The position numbers were made by a program, and so were the translations under genes. The notes under the pieces were generated by a model, which did not search any database, was not told the origin of the DNA, and worked only from the letters and a program-made list of their open reading frames with translations. DNA of 64,000 nucleotides. It comes from Smittia aterrima. Its lineage: Eukaryota; Arthropoda; Insecta; Diptera; Chironomidae. The stretch lies in assembly GCA_033063855.1 (NCBI GenBank), contig CP093831.1, forward strand, positions 9,486,001 to 9,550,000. The letters are read 5' to 3'. Positions 36,401 to 50,443 of this stretch are shown piece after piece (the stretch's first letter is position 1; every line of letters begins with the position of its first letter).

Positions 36401-37266
36401 TTGCGGGATTACAAGATTAGATCGAGGAAGATGTTTGCTTGTTTCAAACAACACTGTCGAGTTTGTAAATGGCTCTAGCATCAGGAGCTTAATTTGTAAT
36501 GTCAGTTGACGCGCGAAAGTGAGCAAGAAGCGCTGTCTGTGAATTAATACGAAACAAAAATGATGTAACAAGGTGTTCATGTCTTCGCCTCACCAAATAA
36601 ATCTCAAAGTAACATTAACATTTGCTCTTCATCTCCTCGAGAGCGTAAGTAATCGCGATGACTTCGTGCCGACTTTCCTCGCAGGCAAAAGCGAAAAATC
36701 TTTTTTTCATTTGAACCTATTTATCTTCTCATTCGTTTCCCTTGTCGCTTTCACTGAGAAAAATAAATATTTTCATTTCTTTGTGAATTTATTTTTATTC
36801 ATTTTCTCCTCGAGCATGCATTTTTTTTCTCTTCTCGTGACTTTTTCATTGTTGCTTTCTCGTGAAACGAATTTTCCGGAAAGTTTTGTGTGATGTTCAA
36901 GTGGTTGGTTGCAGGGCTTTGGTCGATCTAAGGACCTCAAGAATGTAGACTTTTTCAAAATATTTGATTTTCTTCTTGATGGTCCAGAGACCAGTCCAAT
37001 TCCCTGGCTCAATGAATTTTATGCAAACGAAAGATGATTGCAACACATTTGTGTTGAGAACAGTTTGATTCCCTTGAAGTTATGCACTGCAAACAAATTT
37101 TTCAGTCACACTGTTCAAGATCGAATGAAACTTGTTTGCGCAGCAATTTCTTCACTCGAGTTACGTGAAATGTAAATCAAGCTATCAGGTACCTTATGTG
37201 GGTCGTTTAAATAAATCGAATTGTAACGCATTGGCTTTTATCCAAAACTTTTATAAGCAAGTTTAC
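33491..37266. other. Gene-free stretch between the tRNA-Ala copies
   Basis: No supported gene. The left part is the expected promoter and first-exon region of tachykinin B. It contains copy R of the 60-bp inverted element at 36054-36113. Several short open frames (for example near 36.3-36.9 kb) have low-complexity composition and no domain. Confidence 0.5.
36054..36113 (+). repeat. 60-bp inverted repeat element, copy R
   Basis: Partner of 29742-29801 in the opposite orientation, with 5 mismatches in 60 bp (A/G, A/G, T/A, C/A, A/G) and no gap. Contains GCTTTAAAGTGCTTTCAAGT and CCGCAAAAAGTC. There is no terminal inverted repeat and no clear target duplication in either copy. Confidence 0.8.
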
Positions 37267-37339
37267 GGGGCTGTAGCTCAGATGGTAGAGCGCTCGCTTA
37301 GCATGTGAGAGGTACGGGGATCGATACCCCGCAGCTCCA
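37267..37339 (+). tRNA. tRNA-Ala(AGC), copy 2 (inverted)
   Basis: Same 73-nt sequence as copy 1, on the plus strand. The 5' flank TATAAGCAAGTTTAC and the 3' flank AAAATTCTTTTTT are also shared with copy 1, so the duplicated unit reaches beyond the tRNA on both sides. The T-run is the polymerase III terminator. Confidence 0.98.
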
Positions 37340-40300
37340 AAAATTCTTTTTTATTTATTTTTTGGATTAACTTCAATCTCATAAATGAAAAGTTTTAGTT
37401 CATCAAGCACATTTTAGATTGCGATGGAAACTGTTTTTCCTTCACTTGATATCTTCCGAGAATATCAAATTGTAGCCTCGTATATATTTAATGAAAATCC
37501 GTTGGTGGGATCCCATAGAAAGAAAGTTTGATGTCCATTGTTTGATACCTCAAGGGAGGAAGGAAAACCGCTCATGATGAGTTGGAGGAAGTTTTAACTT
37601 TTCTCGTCCTAGAGATCAACGATAAAGCTTGAAAAGTTGAAACTTTATCAAGCCATTTGTTTTTATTTGAGCTGACTTTTTAATGTGCCGCATTTGCTTC
37701 TACTTTTAATGAGAATCTGCTGCTTTTGGTGTAAGCAAAAGTGCCCTCAGAACATCATAAAAAAGGTCGCAGGATGACACATTGTTTCTGCTATGAGAAA
37801 AATGTATTTATCATCATGAGAAGGAAGGAGAAGAATTAAAACTGTCGCTTAAGTTCATCATGTCCATGTCCAATTAATTCTGTCTTGTAAATTAAATTTC
37901 CTTTTTCTATTCTTAGACTTTTGGGTGACCGCTAATTATCCAATTATCATAGGATTTCGAACGAATTTTCCTAGCTAGAAAATGTTGAAAGTTAATTAGC
38001 GCTGAGCCGTGAGAAGCCGAGGGCTTGTGTTTTAATCTCCTTCCTTTCCTTCATCATCAAAGGCGCCGCTCATCTCAATAATTCAACGTATGCGTGATGA
38101 TGAATGTCATTGCGACGGAGATGAACGTTCACCTTAATGCGATAAAGATTTTCGAATCAAAGTAGAAGCTTCTGTGATGGCAGAAACATTCCCGTCAAAT
38201 TTAATTTAAAGGATTTACGCCATGAGATCAAAAAATATATTTAGCTTTAAAGAATTCATCGCTGCACGCCCGTTACCGACTTTCGGTGAAAGTTGATACA
38301 GAAACTTTTCGCTTACATGTACGATCGGAAAAGGCAAGAAATGCCACAACACTCGAGAGCATAAAAAGTTTTTCTTGTTGTGAATTTTCCGCTTTTCCAC
38401 GTGATTTATGCCCGGTGAAAATTCCCAAGACGTCGTTTCATTAACTCGATTAATTTCTCTTGTTTTTCTTATCTTTTTTTCATTCGAGATTGTTTCACTT
38501 TGTCAGCGTCTTTCCCAACTCACCTGAAATTCAAGGTTTCTACTTGTGCTTCCTTTTACCCTCGGACAATTGGTTTGTTAAGCGTTTGATTGCAAGAAAG
38601 CAATTTGTCGTTCTTGCCAAAAGAGCGAACAAATTAAAATTCAAAAACTTCCCTGAAAATTAATAAAAAAAACTTTTCTCAACTCTCGACACTAATTGGC
38701 GGTATTTTCAATCTAACTTGTTTTGCCCCTCGACGATTTTGAATTTATATTTTTATTCACTTCCTTTCGGTCACTTCCAAACTTGATCACAATTCGTTTG
38801 CTACTGAATTTCGGAGCTTCAGCCGACGATTGTTTTATGGCCGATTGTAGCGAGGAACATGCGCAACAGTTGACGTGACACTCATCATTCGACAGCTACC
38901 GGATAGAGCTTCAATAATTGTTGATTATAATTGATAAGAAATCATTTTCCAAATAATCGATTAGCGACACCTCTCAAAGAATCATTTTCATTGTAACTTC
39001 TTTGTTTAACTTGAAATTTACCGGAATCGTTTTTGTGCCATCATTGAAGAGTTTGTGGCATCATCAACGACGAAAAGCGAGGACTTTCGTTGGTGCCGAG
39101 AGCGAATGACGTCACGGAAGCTTTGAACCAATCGGAGCTTTCATTTGAGTTTCATTCATAAATCCGAAACGGGATGAAGGATTTATATCGCGTGGGTGAG
39201 CTTTGTTGAACGGTGAACACTTTTCTTTGTCAAAGTAACATCTGAATTTGCATAGTTTTGACTTTCCAGGGGGTCTCAAGAGCTCACGCCAAAGTGGAGT
39301 TTGATGAAGGACGCGACGATGATAAGGAGAAAGGTTTTGTTAAAGATTTTATCAGCAAAGCCTCTTTGACAGAGATTGTTAAGTATTTCGCAATCGGAAA
39401 CTATCAGACCGACAGACACATTTGCATAATTTCCTACCGAGTCAGAAGCCACATGGCTTGCTGAATTTCCCAATAATTCTCAATTAACCGCTGATTAGAT
39501 ATTTACATTTCCGAAGAGAGTTGTGCAACTTTATTTGCCGTCGAGTTAGGTTGGGACGATAACGAGCGATGATTTAATTGAGAGACGGTGAGTGAAGTCG
39601 AGAGGCATATGGCATAGATAAATGATTCAACCGACGCTATCTCTCGTTTATCTTTAGACGTGGATGGTGATAGAGCGAGCAAAGGTCAGACAAAAATCCT
39701 AAATTTTCATTTCAATTTTTCCTTTTTATTAAAATCATAAAGCATCGTTTACAGTTTCTCATCTTCCTTTGCACAACTTCTTTGGTTTTTATGTACAAAA
39801 CATAACAGATTAGATCGCTTTTGTTTAAACGAAGTCATCAATTCTAATGCAAGAAGCAGTTTGATTAGTTTTGCAGTCAAAAAAACTAAAATTTATTGTT
39901 TCGCTCTTGTCTCATGAGAAAAGTTTTATCCAACGAAGACTTTCTAAAACTTATTTCAATTAAGTAGTTTCATAAAAATATTAAAGTTACGCTTATAATA
40001 ATCTTTTCTATTCTTAATTAATCGCGTTCATTCAATCATAGACCTGCTAAATAAGTTTGAAACTTTATCCTCTCATTCAACAAGCTTAATGCACTTTTCT
40101 CTTAAAGTTTATGTCGGCTACTCGAAGCTTTTCTTATGATTGCGATCGGGATCTAAGCTTTTGTCATGGAAAATGTTTACTAAGAAAATACGAAAACTTT
40201 CGCAGCTCCACGACAAAGCAGTTACTACTGTAAGCCACAAAATTCACATTCATCAACAATCGCTAAAGAACTTTAAGGAAAAAGAACTTTCGTCCTCGGA

Positions 40301-40388
40301 AAATTTTGCGATTGCATCGTTAAGGCTTATCGTATAGAAATTACAAACTTTAACATGTTTTCTACTGTCGAGCACTTTGAAGCAACTT
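37340..40388. other. Gene-free stretch with one promoter-like cluster
   Basis: No gene is supported. A cyclic-AMP-response-type TGACGTCA, a CCAAT box and a TATA-like TTATAT are lined up within 39107-39190 (separate entry). The right end carries the 3' UTR of the ADAM gene. Confidence 0.45.
39107..39190 (+). promoter_or_regulatory. CRE-CCAAT-TATA-like promoter cluster
   Basis: TGACGTCA at 39107-39114, CCAAT at 39128-39132 and TTTATAT near 39182-39188 are in the order and rough spacing of a CRE/CCAAT promoter reading rightwards. About 80 bp downstream a TTTCCAG|GGGG acceptor-like site opens a 68-codon frame from 39258 that I do not recognise. No complete gene could be built, so the target is unknown. 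Confidence 0.35.
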
Positions 40389-43300
40389 TTACGATTTGGA
40401 ACTTTCGAATTTCTGTTGGAGAGCTGCCACGTTTGACTTTTTCTTTGCAGCTGCTGTTAAGACTTTACCAGCCGTCGTTGAGTTATTTGTTGGACCTTTC
40501 ACGCTGCCATTCGTTAAGCTCGCTGAGGATTTTAGAGAAGGTTTCGGTGATTTGTCGACCGTTGGCTTTTGAAGCGTTTTTGGTTTTGATGGGACTTTAG
40601 CGATGGTTGGTGCTTTCGTTGGACTTGGACTTCTCTTTCTGATCGATCCTGGAACAGTTTTCTTTAGCGTAATGGACGGTGGCGTGACTGTTTTCTTTAG
40701 CGATGGCCTTCGAGGTCCAATCGACGAATCCTTTTCATCTGAGAGAGGTTTATTTGTTGGTGTCTTGTATTCGCTCTCAGCTACAGCTGCTGAATTCTTT
40801 TTATTCAAGTCACTGTTGTTCCTCTTCATCGGTCCATCGAAAGTTATGACCTTCGTGTCAGGACTAGTGACGCCTTTCGGACTGGTTAAACTTCCTCCAG
40901 AACTTTTCGCTGACTTGAAACTGCTAACGCTGTTGCTGCTTGTCGTCGAAGGCATTTTTCCGATGGATTGTGATGGTGGAATTCTAGCGATTGGAGCTCC
41001 AATTGGTCTCATGTAACCACTTGATGTCGTGCTGCCAGCGTCGCCAGAATATTCGTCATCAACAGACTTTGAGTTCGCATAGTTTGACTCGCCTGGTTTC
41101 TTTTTCTTTTTCGATGCAATGTAAATTGAGTCAATGTTACGATGTTCGATCTCATTTACAATCTCACCGAGCAGTCCCATACTCTCGATCGATCCTTGTT
41201 GGTTAACTGCTCCTGGGGGAGACTTTGGTGACTCTTCAATAACAGAATAAATATTGTCTGGTGTTCCCGCTTCGCGACTTTCGCAATCATCATATTCATT
41301 AGAAGGCGATGTCTCGGGTTGTGCTAGTGTCGGCAGTTTTGGTTGAGGAGGTCGAGGCGGAGGAGGCAAAGTTGGACGGTCAACAATTGATTTTGGTCGA
41401 GGTTGCCGCATAGAACCGAATGAGTTCAGAGCCGGCTTTACAACAGGTGGGGAAGGAGGATCTCTCATTGATTGAGCTCTTTTCAATTTGGTCTTTTTAT
41501 CGTCGTCATCACTCGCGTCTTTAAGTGGAACTTGAGAAATGAGAATCGGCGATGAAATCTGAAGATCTTTGAGCTTATCTTTGTCGATTGCTTTGAGCTG
41601 CTTGTGAACTTTCTCTGGTTTGTTGCTGGGATCTTTCTTTAAAAACGATTGAATTCGACTAAGAGTTCCGTCTTTCGGTTTCTTATCAACGTTGTTGCTC
41701 ATCGGGTTTATTAAAACTTCTGGCAGAACGTTCTCGTCAAATGTAATTTTCTGATCTTTCTTAGGAGGTGCTGGGGCTGGGCGAATCGTTGGATATTTCA
41801 CAACCGAAGGAACTTCTCTGGCATCGCTCGTTGATGCTTCTAAAATTGGATTTGAAATAATTGGACGAGCAGTTGAACCTTTGTTCAATGGAGGCAATGC
41901 TGGAGGAGTCGACGAAGCATTCAAGTGATTGAACTTATCAATCTTCGAGTTGATTCCATGTTTTGGGACTGGTGGTGCTGGAGCTTCTCTAGTGGGAACA
42001 ATATGCAAATCAACTTCGTTGTTTGTCTTTGTAACTGGAGTGACATAAGCGACTTTTGGTGTTTTTGAAATTTGCTTTTCTGCTCCTGGCAAGGGCTTCA
42101 ATGTAAACCCTTTGAACTTTCCAAAAATGTAATTATTTTCAACATCGGACGATGGTCGGAGTAATGATGAGTTCATGTCATCAGGAGAATTAGGTGACGA
42201 GGGAGCGAATGTCGGGGACTGGGGCGAGCCAGAGCTGCCTTTCGTAATATGATGTTTGATGTTCGGCTTTGGTCTAAAATTAAATAAATCGACATTAATC
42301 AACAGGTTTACGAGCTTGATGCAAGTGCTTTACCCATTCCAACATGCCAACCAATTAAGGGATTAGAGTTAATAAACAAACTACAAAAGCTGAAAAACTC
42401 AATGCCAGCTATAAATAAAGATTAAAAACTATCAAGTGAAGATTGAAAAGGGAATTCTTAGAATTTCCCAAGGGTTTTCTAAAACAGAATTCCGTAAATA
42501 TCTTCACTCGTAACATTTCAATCCTCAAGCATACCAAGCATTTTGACAAACCAAAAGTTAAATATTGTTAACCCAAACGAGACAAACGAAAAACGAAACT
42601 ACAGCTAATCCAACATCACTCGATGAGCTCGTGATGAAAAATTAGGCTACTTAAGATTTTATTTCACCAGAAAACAATAAACATGCTCAAAATTGATCAC
42701 AACGGTCAACATGAAGTAAATCTGTGCTTTTCGATAATAAATTAGGATTAGTGGTTGACAAGAACATGCCACTGCTAATATGCGGCTTCGAAATGTTTCT
42801 AGCGGTTAATTTATCGCCCACTTTAGACGTTGAGTCAGATACGTACAAGTTCGGCGACTTTCTGGAGAGTTGGAAGTTGTTTTGACGCCAGAAGTAGATG
42901 AGGAGCGCAAAGAGAGTGCAGGTAGGCACGACGCCGATGAAAAAGATGTACATAATCTTACTGAAGAGTCTTCCGCCTGGTTAAAAAGACAAATTGATAT
43001 TAAATTGAATGATTTGACGAAGAGGTTAAAGAACTTACTATCAGGATCACTAGCAGGTCCACTGTCAATTGATCCACCAACTCCTGGTTCATTACAAAAT
43101 GGAGGTGCCCATCCTTCGAAGCAATGGCAGTGACCTTTTGAATTACAGAGACCGTTTCCATTACAGTCAGGACAGTCGAGAACTTTTCCATCAACTCTCA
43201 AGCTAGCGATAGGAAGGCACTTTTGTTTGACGCACATTTTGTCTTCGCCACATTTCGCTCCATCAGGTGTCAAGCCAGGATCAACTGACTGAAGGCCAAG

Positions 43301-45255
43301 ATCAACTATCGCAGTTCTACATGGTACAATACTCCCACGATAATTCTTAAACGAATGAGATAAAATTGCAACTGACTCCATGCCGAACTCTAAACGTTCG
43401 TTCAAGTGGCGACATTGAAGCATCCCACACATTGCATCGTCATGTTTGCACGAGATGTATTCTTGCTTGAGACGATCGTAGCCACAGTTTCCGTGACGGC
43501 TTCCGTTGGTGTTCTTATCATAGCACTGATCAGATGACGCGCCGGAGGGTCCCCAGAGCAGCTTACATTGATCGTTATGAGAACGGCACGAGCCTTCGTA
43601 ACAGTAAGCCTTTCCGCCCTCGCACTCTTCGGTGTCACGTTTGTAAACATCATTCGGACAATATTCTTGCTCGCCAGTACAATATTCTGGGAGATCGCAT
43701 TCTCCGAACGAATCGCGACAAAGTGTTCCAGCCATGTGCGGCTTACATGTTGTCAAGTCACAGCAACTTCCTGTAGCGCATGACGCATTTGAGTGGAGCA
43801 TGCAAGTATTTGGATTACAGCACGAGTTGTTACAATGTTGAGGAAGGCCGCAATCACATTGCTCGCCAGGTTCTACAAAGCCATTGCCACAAATTGGCGA
43901 TTCAAAAAGTTTTTTCGGCTTATTTTTAAGGCAGTAATCCATTCCGTGATGGAAAGCTAAGTTAAGCTGGTCAATGCTGCATGAGCTCCAGTGCGTTGGA
44001 GCAATAGATGAACTTGACGACGACATTATGCATCGCTCGTCTGGGCAGTTACAATCGTCAGTGTCGTGTTCCATTCCAAAGTTGTGTCCCATTTCATGAG
44101 CGATTGTCGTTGCCACAATAGCAATTACTTTGTTGTGATCCATTGAAACGCCGCCTGAGAATTCGAAAGTACAAATTGGACCCTTCAACGCTTTCCCAAC
44201 AACGCCTCCGTCAAAAACTTCTCCGGTGAGCAATTGGGCGTTGTCGTTTGGATGATCTCGCACTAAATATTTCTTGCGGTAATTAAGAAAACTTCGAAGC
44301 GTTTTGTCGCCATCACTCGACAAGTCGGCTAAGTTCTGTTCCGACCAGATGACGACGCCTAAGAGCGCAACAAATATATTCAGCGGAACGTAGACCTGTG
44401 AAGAGTAAACGCGAACAATAAATATTTAATTAAGATTCTACATCATCAGTCGCTAGACGTACCGCATTGATTATATTTGCAATGTCTTTACAATGCTGAT
44501 GAACTCTCGTGATGTTCTTGTCAAGCGATTTAAAAACTTTATTGTCAACGACGAGCACCAGTTCAACGTAACTCGATCTTCGATTCGAGTTGTATGGTCC
44601 ACGAACTTGAACTCCATCCGACGACGATCGCTTGTACTGTTGAAGAGTCACATCATTATAAAATCAAAACAAATTGACATCAATTGATAAAACGCAAACT
44701 CACTCGCATAATTCGATTAAACTCGGTCGTGTCGAAGAGCGTCATGTCGTGAGTTCTATTGATTCCGCCCTCATACCCGCACTTATGATCGTTTTTTAAG
44801 TCGGAGTGTCTGAAACAAAACAGAAATCACATGTTTACTATCGCGTTTAATGATCCGCTCCGTCGTTCAACTTACCGTATCAGAAAATGTTTACGATCTG
44901 GTCCATTTACTTCGTTTTCAATGTAATAAGTATCGTGGCCATCGAACACGACGCCTCGAATTCCATCGCATGTGGAGAGCGCGACACTCGAGTGTGGATT
45001 GTGTCGCAGTTTTCCCTGCAGAGACAAAGAAAATTAGTCGTCATTAAACCATTTCGCGAAGCTACTTACATGATAGTTACACAGATCGATTTCAGTCTTT
45101 GTGAAGTTTTTTTTAATCGCTTTATCACCGTTCGGCTGTTGATAGCTTACAAAATGTCCTTTCGGTATTAAATTATCGTTCAAGTGTAAATCTAATATCA
45201 CATCTTTGTTATTGTGTTCATATATGAGATGAATGTGGGTAGCGTGTAAACCATT
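40389..45255 (-). CDS. ADAM metalloprotease, meltrin-like (5' end not found)
   Basis: Seven exons in phase, complement of 40389-42273, 42847-42976, 43039-44395, 44463-44636, 44704-44809, 44876-45015 and 45070-45255, give 1325 aa without the signal peptide exon. Order: prodomain with STCDGIRG; metalloprotease domain with the intact zinc site HEMGHNFGMEHD (about 44063-44098) and Met-turn CIMSS; disintegrin domain (ICGNGFVEPGEQCDCG, loop CRDSFGECDLPEYC); cysteine-rich region; EGF-like module (CNGNGLCNSKGHCHC); transmembrane helix (IMYIFFIGVVPTCTLFALLI); cytoplasmic tail of about 630 residues rich in proline ligands for SH3 domains (APAPPVPKHG, PTLPPPPRPPQPKLP). Likely an active cell-surface sheddase of the ADAM9/12/19 (meltrin) type. 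The tail exon joins at a GTACGT donor within codon L (NL|PKPN). Reading through that donor instead gives a short tail ending at 42687, so two isoforms are likely. The missing N-terminus probably lies far upstream in 45.3-50 kb or in a non-obvious small exon. Confidence 0.92.
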
Positions 45256-48200
45256 CTGTGGAAGGAGAGAAGAGACATTAGAAAACGACGACTTGTGATT
45301 GTAATAAAGTTTCCGAAAAGCCAATAAACATTTCATTAATGTCTTGAATCAATAACAATCTCAATGAATGTCATTGAACTCTAAGCTTGACTCTTCAAGT
45401 CGTCCTTGATTGATGTGGTTCAACGAACACCAAGCTCAAAGCTATCAAACGCAAGTGAAATGAGTTCACACGATAACTCAGCAAAGAATACAAAGGTGCG
45501 TTCGTTCGTTCGTTTCGCCGAAAAAAAAAATATGAAAACTCTGCGGAAAACTAAAAATAAAAATATTTTTCTCTCTTCTCACCTTTTCCAGAGTATTTTC
45601 TATTGCTCGCTTATGTCTCGCATGAACGATTCTCGGCTCGATTACGCTGTGATGATTAAAGGTAACCGAATCTGTAAAAGAAAAGCAGAAAGTGACGATT
45701 GTGAGAAAAAAAAGACTTTTCTTTCAATTCGTAATTTAAAACGCATTACACTTGAGAGCGAGCGCCTCTCATAATCTCATGATTCTAAAATTAAGAGAAA
45801 TTAAACACAATTCCGTCTGCATCCGCACTCGAGAGTCGTTTTTCATTCACGCAGATCAACAAGAACATCAGCAGACGATCATGTTGGTGGCTCGTCGTAT
45901 CACACTCGCTCATCATGTGACGTAATCATTCGTTCACGATCTTTTGAGATTTAAATGTTTTGAAAGCTAAAAGACGTCAAACGAAGAAGAGGAAGACAAA
46001 TTTGTAATTCCAATGGGACAGACTCGGGAAGCATCGACGACGAGAAGGGCATTTCATAGCGAGAGAGAATCATGAATTCTCTGGTTTTTATTTTAAAGCA
46101 TTCCAACCCGAACTGTCGATTGGGACATTTTTTTCACACACTCACAGATTGTTAAAGAGCCTGCGAGACATATGGGAATACGTTGAGATGGGGAAAAAAC
46201 TAATTTCTATCATGGCTTGTTGATCACTTTCAATTTGAAGTGATGAGGAGTGCATATGGCACTCCAACTGTTGCATTGACTATCAACTTGCACTTCCTTT
46301 CTCATCAAAATGAACATCAGCAGCATCAAGTCTCACTTCCGATAACATCAGCAGCTTTCTCGTTCTTTCCTTTTTATGTAAATTTCCACGCAAACAATAA
46401 AAACCGTAATAACTTTTTATGAGAGAATGCGATGAAATTTTTGTGTAGCCATGAATATTCATGAAGTTATGCGGCCGATGTATGCTCAGCGGCTTTGAAA
46501 GAACGTTTGGGGGTTCGTGTGAATTTTAGTTAAAAACTATTCGCATATGCGAACTAAGTTAGTTTTTTTTTTGGGAGAAAGTTGAGCGTTACTCTGAAAC
46601 TAGGGCTCAAAAATTGAATAAACCAACTAAAATCTAATTAACTTTTAAGTTCAATCTCTCCAGACCGAGACGACGAATAATTCCTGATCTCTTTGCTCTT
46701 GAATCAATCATCGGTAGACTCATCGTTCAATTGAGCTTGGACGACTCACTCTTTGTACAAATTTAACGACCTAGCGCGGCAAAAGGAAGGGAAATCAATT
46801 GGAAACATCACGAAGCAATTCCAAATGAGTGGCTTGGAATGTCAAATAAATTTTCGTTTTGAATATTCTGTTCACTTGCTTTGACAGCGAGCGTTGCGAC
46901 GAGGAAGAAACCGCGCTTAATCGGGCATGGCAAACATGTGTGCGTAGCGTTCTGTCGAGAATTAATTCGGGACTCTCTCCATCTCATAACAAATCTATGA
47001 AGCGTTAAATTTAAAGCTCACAACAACGATAATTAATAGCCAAGTCGGTTGTTTACAAGCAACAATTTAATTAGACGGTAAAGGCCCTCGGAACACTTAG
47101 TGCTCGGAAAAGACTTCACTCACGCAATTTATCATTCCGTCGTGTCATAATCTCATAAGTGGACGTAAATGGGATAAACAGAAGCAGTTATTGAAAGTGA
47201 CATCATTTCATTGTAACGAACGAGAATAAGGAAGGAGTGGACAAATAGTGTCGCGATTCGGCAATGAAATGAAGCTAATCGGAGATTAAGCGATGGGATG
47301 TTTTAAGCGATATTTGTATAGCAACGATTTAGATTAGGAATGTAAACGAGAATGAATTGGGCTAAGTGATTGCGAAGTTTCTATCATCAATTTACTTTAG
47401 TTTTTTTTTTCGTAAATCTTTCCTTGAACTCTGAAAAGTTATTTAGAATGTTATCTTGAAGCCCAACTGCAGTTAAAGCTTATCGTCTTCATAATATTTA
47501 CTTTTGGGGCAAGCGCGTCGCTTTCCAGCGAAGAGTGAAATATTTGTTTAATATCGCGCTCTCGCTCTTACTGATAACGTGACTCAACTGATAAATATTC
47601 GAGTTGTTATCCATTCGAGTTGCTTCAATGAAAACATTTCTCCCCATGAAAATTGATATTCATCGTTTCCTAGAGTTTATTCAATGTTCTCTTCTTTTTC
47701 ATCCGAAGACTTTTGTAATGTCGAACACGTTCGTTGAGTGAGCTCAAAAGAGCTTTTGCAACTTTGTTTGATTGAAATTCGCGTAGCTTCTGAGAACTTG
47801 ACCGAACTTAATCTCGCGGGGATGTCTGTCTGACTTATTTGCAAAACAAATTAAAGCTTTCTCTGACACAACTGATAATGAAATGGACAAAAGAGAGCCG
47901 ACACGAGCGATCATTTTATTTTCATGAGCGTGCAAGCGGAAGAAGTTTCATGTCTTCTTACAGTTAAGAGCTGTTTGCGTCATCAAGGAAACTTTTATTG
48001 CCTTTGCATTCTAATTAGTTAAAAAGGTCGCAGCTGATTAGACGGAACATCGCGTGTCATTGTTAATTAGATGATGACGTGAATAGTGCGATATCAGCTT
48101 CCTCGTTTTGCCTTGAACTCTGTTAATTAAAACATCGTTGACGAATGAAAATAAAAATCACTGAAGACGTTTTTTTGTTTACTTTCGTTTCTCGCTGAAA

Positions 48201-50443
48201 CGATAATTTTTCACGTCCACAGCGAAAAGATAGCCACATGGTGCACTAAATGTCTCACAAGTGTATCGTAACAATGACCTGAGTAGACTTGTTTTGATCG
48301 AAATTAATCTGAGGAGTTTGAGTTATTTTTAGATTAAACTTTCGCGCGATTTTCTTCGCCGTTGGCTCGTTGATGCCAAAATTGTGGTTCAACTTCGCTA
48401 TGGTCAGTGTTTTTTTGTGTTTCCTCGTGTCTGGGTTCGGCTGAGTGATTTGAAATTTAAATTGCCGGTCTAAATGATTTTTGGATACTTTTCGCAGTCA
48501 TTAGATTTTATGTCTGACCATTTCGTGTCGAGGGAGTCGACGATGCGCGTGGTGTGGGATAAAAAGTGAGAAATGTCAGCGAAACTAACAATGCATGATG
48601 ATGGAATAACAGAATCAAATACGTTTCATTCAACAGAGAAGCTAAATTGATGAGTCTTCTCATTTCATTGGAAGCAGGGAGTGCTGTCGACTCGAAAGCC
48701 AAAGAGAATTTGTGTCAGATGGAAATGTGTGCGGTTTCACGCCACAAAACATGCAATTTCCGATCGAAACGAGTGAAAGAAAGAAGAGCAAAATGGCACA
48801 TGGCGAGAAATATTTCTCTGTTTAGTTGTTTTGGGTTGTCATGACAATCGTCTGTAAAGTTAGACTATTGAGACAGGTGATGAGTTAGGTCGGGTTAAGG
48901 ATGATTAAGATTCAAGGACAAGAAATATTTATTTGAAAGATTCAATTCCCCAACAAAGTTTACTTCTGAGAAGTGAAATGTGTAAAGTAATTAATTTATT
49001 TCTCCTCGATCAACCTTCATCCTAAAATAACGGACGCATGAAGGAAATTTGCAACGCTCGTTCTACTTTTGAGTGCATTCATTATTAATTCGACTAGTTT
49101 GTTGTACTTGGAATGCAAATAATTGTGAGCTCGCTTCGTTAGTTGCCAAACGAGACTTCAAATAAATTAGACGTGCAGTTCCCTGTGACGAATTAAATTG
49201 GCAGAGAAGTTGAAGCCATGTGAATAGCGTTGACCGAACGCATTGTGTTTGGGCTCTCTCTTTGCTCTCATGGCATTATGCAGCCGAGCATGAACCTCCG
49301 GTGTTTTTGAGATGTGAGTCATTGAGACTGAATAATAATATTCAACGGAATTCACAAAAGATTCGAAGAAAATTAGCGTTAACGCCGTCGTTGAGTCACC
49401 TTGAAGATCATTTAGTCGCGACTTCCAGATTGTGCAAGCGAATCGTCAGCGAATCTCTTTAGCTGAGGTGGGCTTGTTTTTATTAATATCCAAGGAGAAA
49501 AATAAGAAGACACTGTTCGAACCTGAGCCAGCTTATGAATCATAATTTTCTCCCTAGAAACCTCACACACTTTACTCGCTGTGATGATGAGAAGCGTTCT
49601 GACTTGTGTAAAAATAAAATCCAAGTTGTGTCTCGCACCATGTCTCGAGTTTGTCGTCGTGTTTAATATTTGTTTTCTATTTCAAATAAGATTTAATGTT
49701 CAACATGAATCTTGTTTCATGTTGGCTCATCGCATCAACCCAAAAAATGAGAGCAGCGAGAAGAAGAAGAACGACGAGTAAATAAATTCCATCAGAAGAG
49801 GAATATTCCGAATAAACAATTGATTGATATTTCTCAAAAGAGACCACGAAATGCACTCAGCTGCTTATGCAAATAACAAACTTACCAAAGTGTTGATGTT
49901 CAAGGGCGTCGGCGAATAAAAATCCTTTATTTGTGATGATTGTAAAGCAGAGAACGAACAAATAAACTTTTTTTTCAATTGATTTTTTGCATTTTCCTAA
50001 ATTTGCACGAGCACTTGGCCTCAGTATGTTTCCGCTTGTGGCCATATCAGCATTTTCAATTATATTGCACTAAGGTAAAAGCCTTAAAAACTGCATTTGT
50101 TAATTCTTTTTGTCTGATTTATCACGAACGACGACTTCTCCGACGAAACTCTCATGAAAGACTGCACTGAATGAAAAAATTCTCCGAAGAAAAATATTTG
50201 CTTTGATGAAAACGTTGAACGAACAAGCGTTAGATTTCTTCTTCTCCACCCTTGTCGCGATCTTCTAAGACTTCTTTCTGTTGTCTAAAAACTTTATTAA
50301 TCTTTTTGTGCAAGGTTCTATTAATAAAAAAAGAATGATCAATACAAGATTTGATTTTGGGTTAGCAGCAAAGTTATGCAAAGGACAAAGCGGGTTACAA
50401 TTGTAAGCAAAGCACAGGGAAATATTGAGATCATCTCGCTCTA
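45256..50443. other. Gene-free stretch, probable large ADAM 5' intron and promoter
   Basis: An acceptor at 45256-45258 shows that the ADAM transcript continues upstream, so part of this region should be intron. I could not identify the signal-peptide exon. No other coding gene, RNA gene or repeat is recognised. Confidence 0.45.

Noticed and set aside
39258..39464. 68-codon frame after an acceptor-like site
   Set aside because: It sits downstream of a promoter-like cluster, but no donor, partner exon or known domain could be found.
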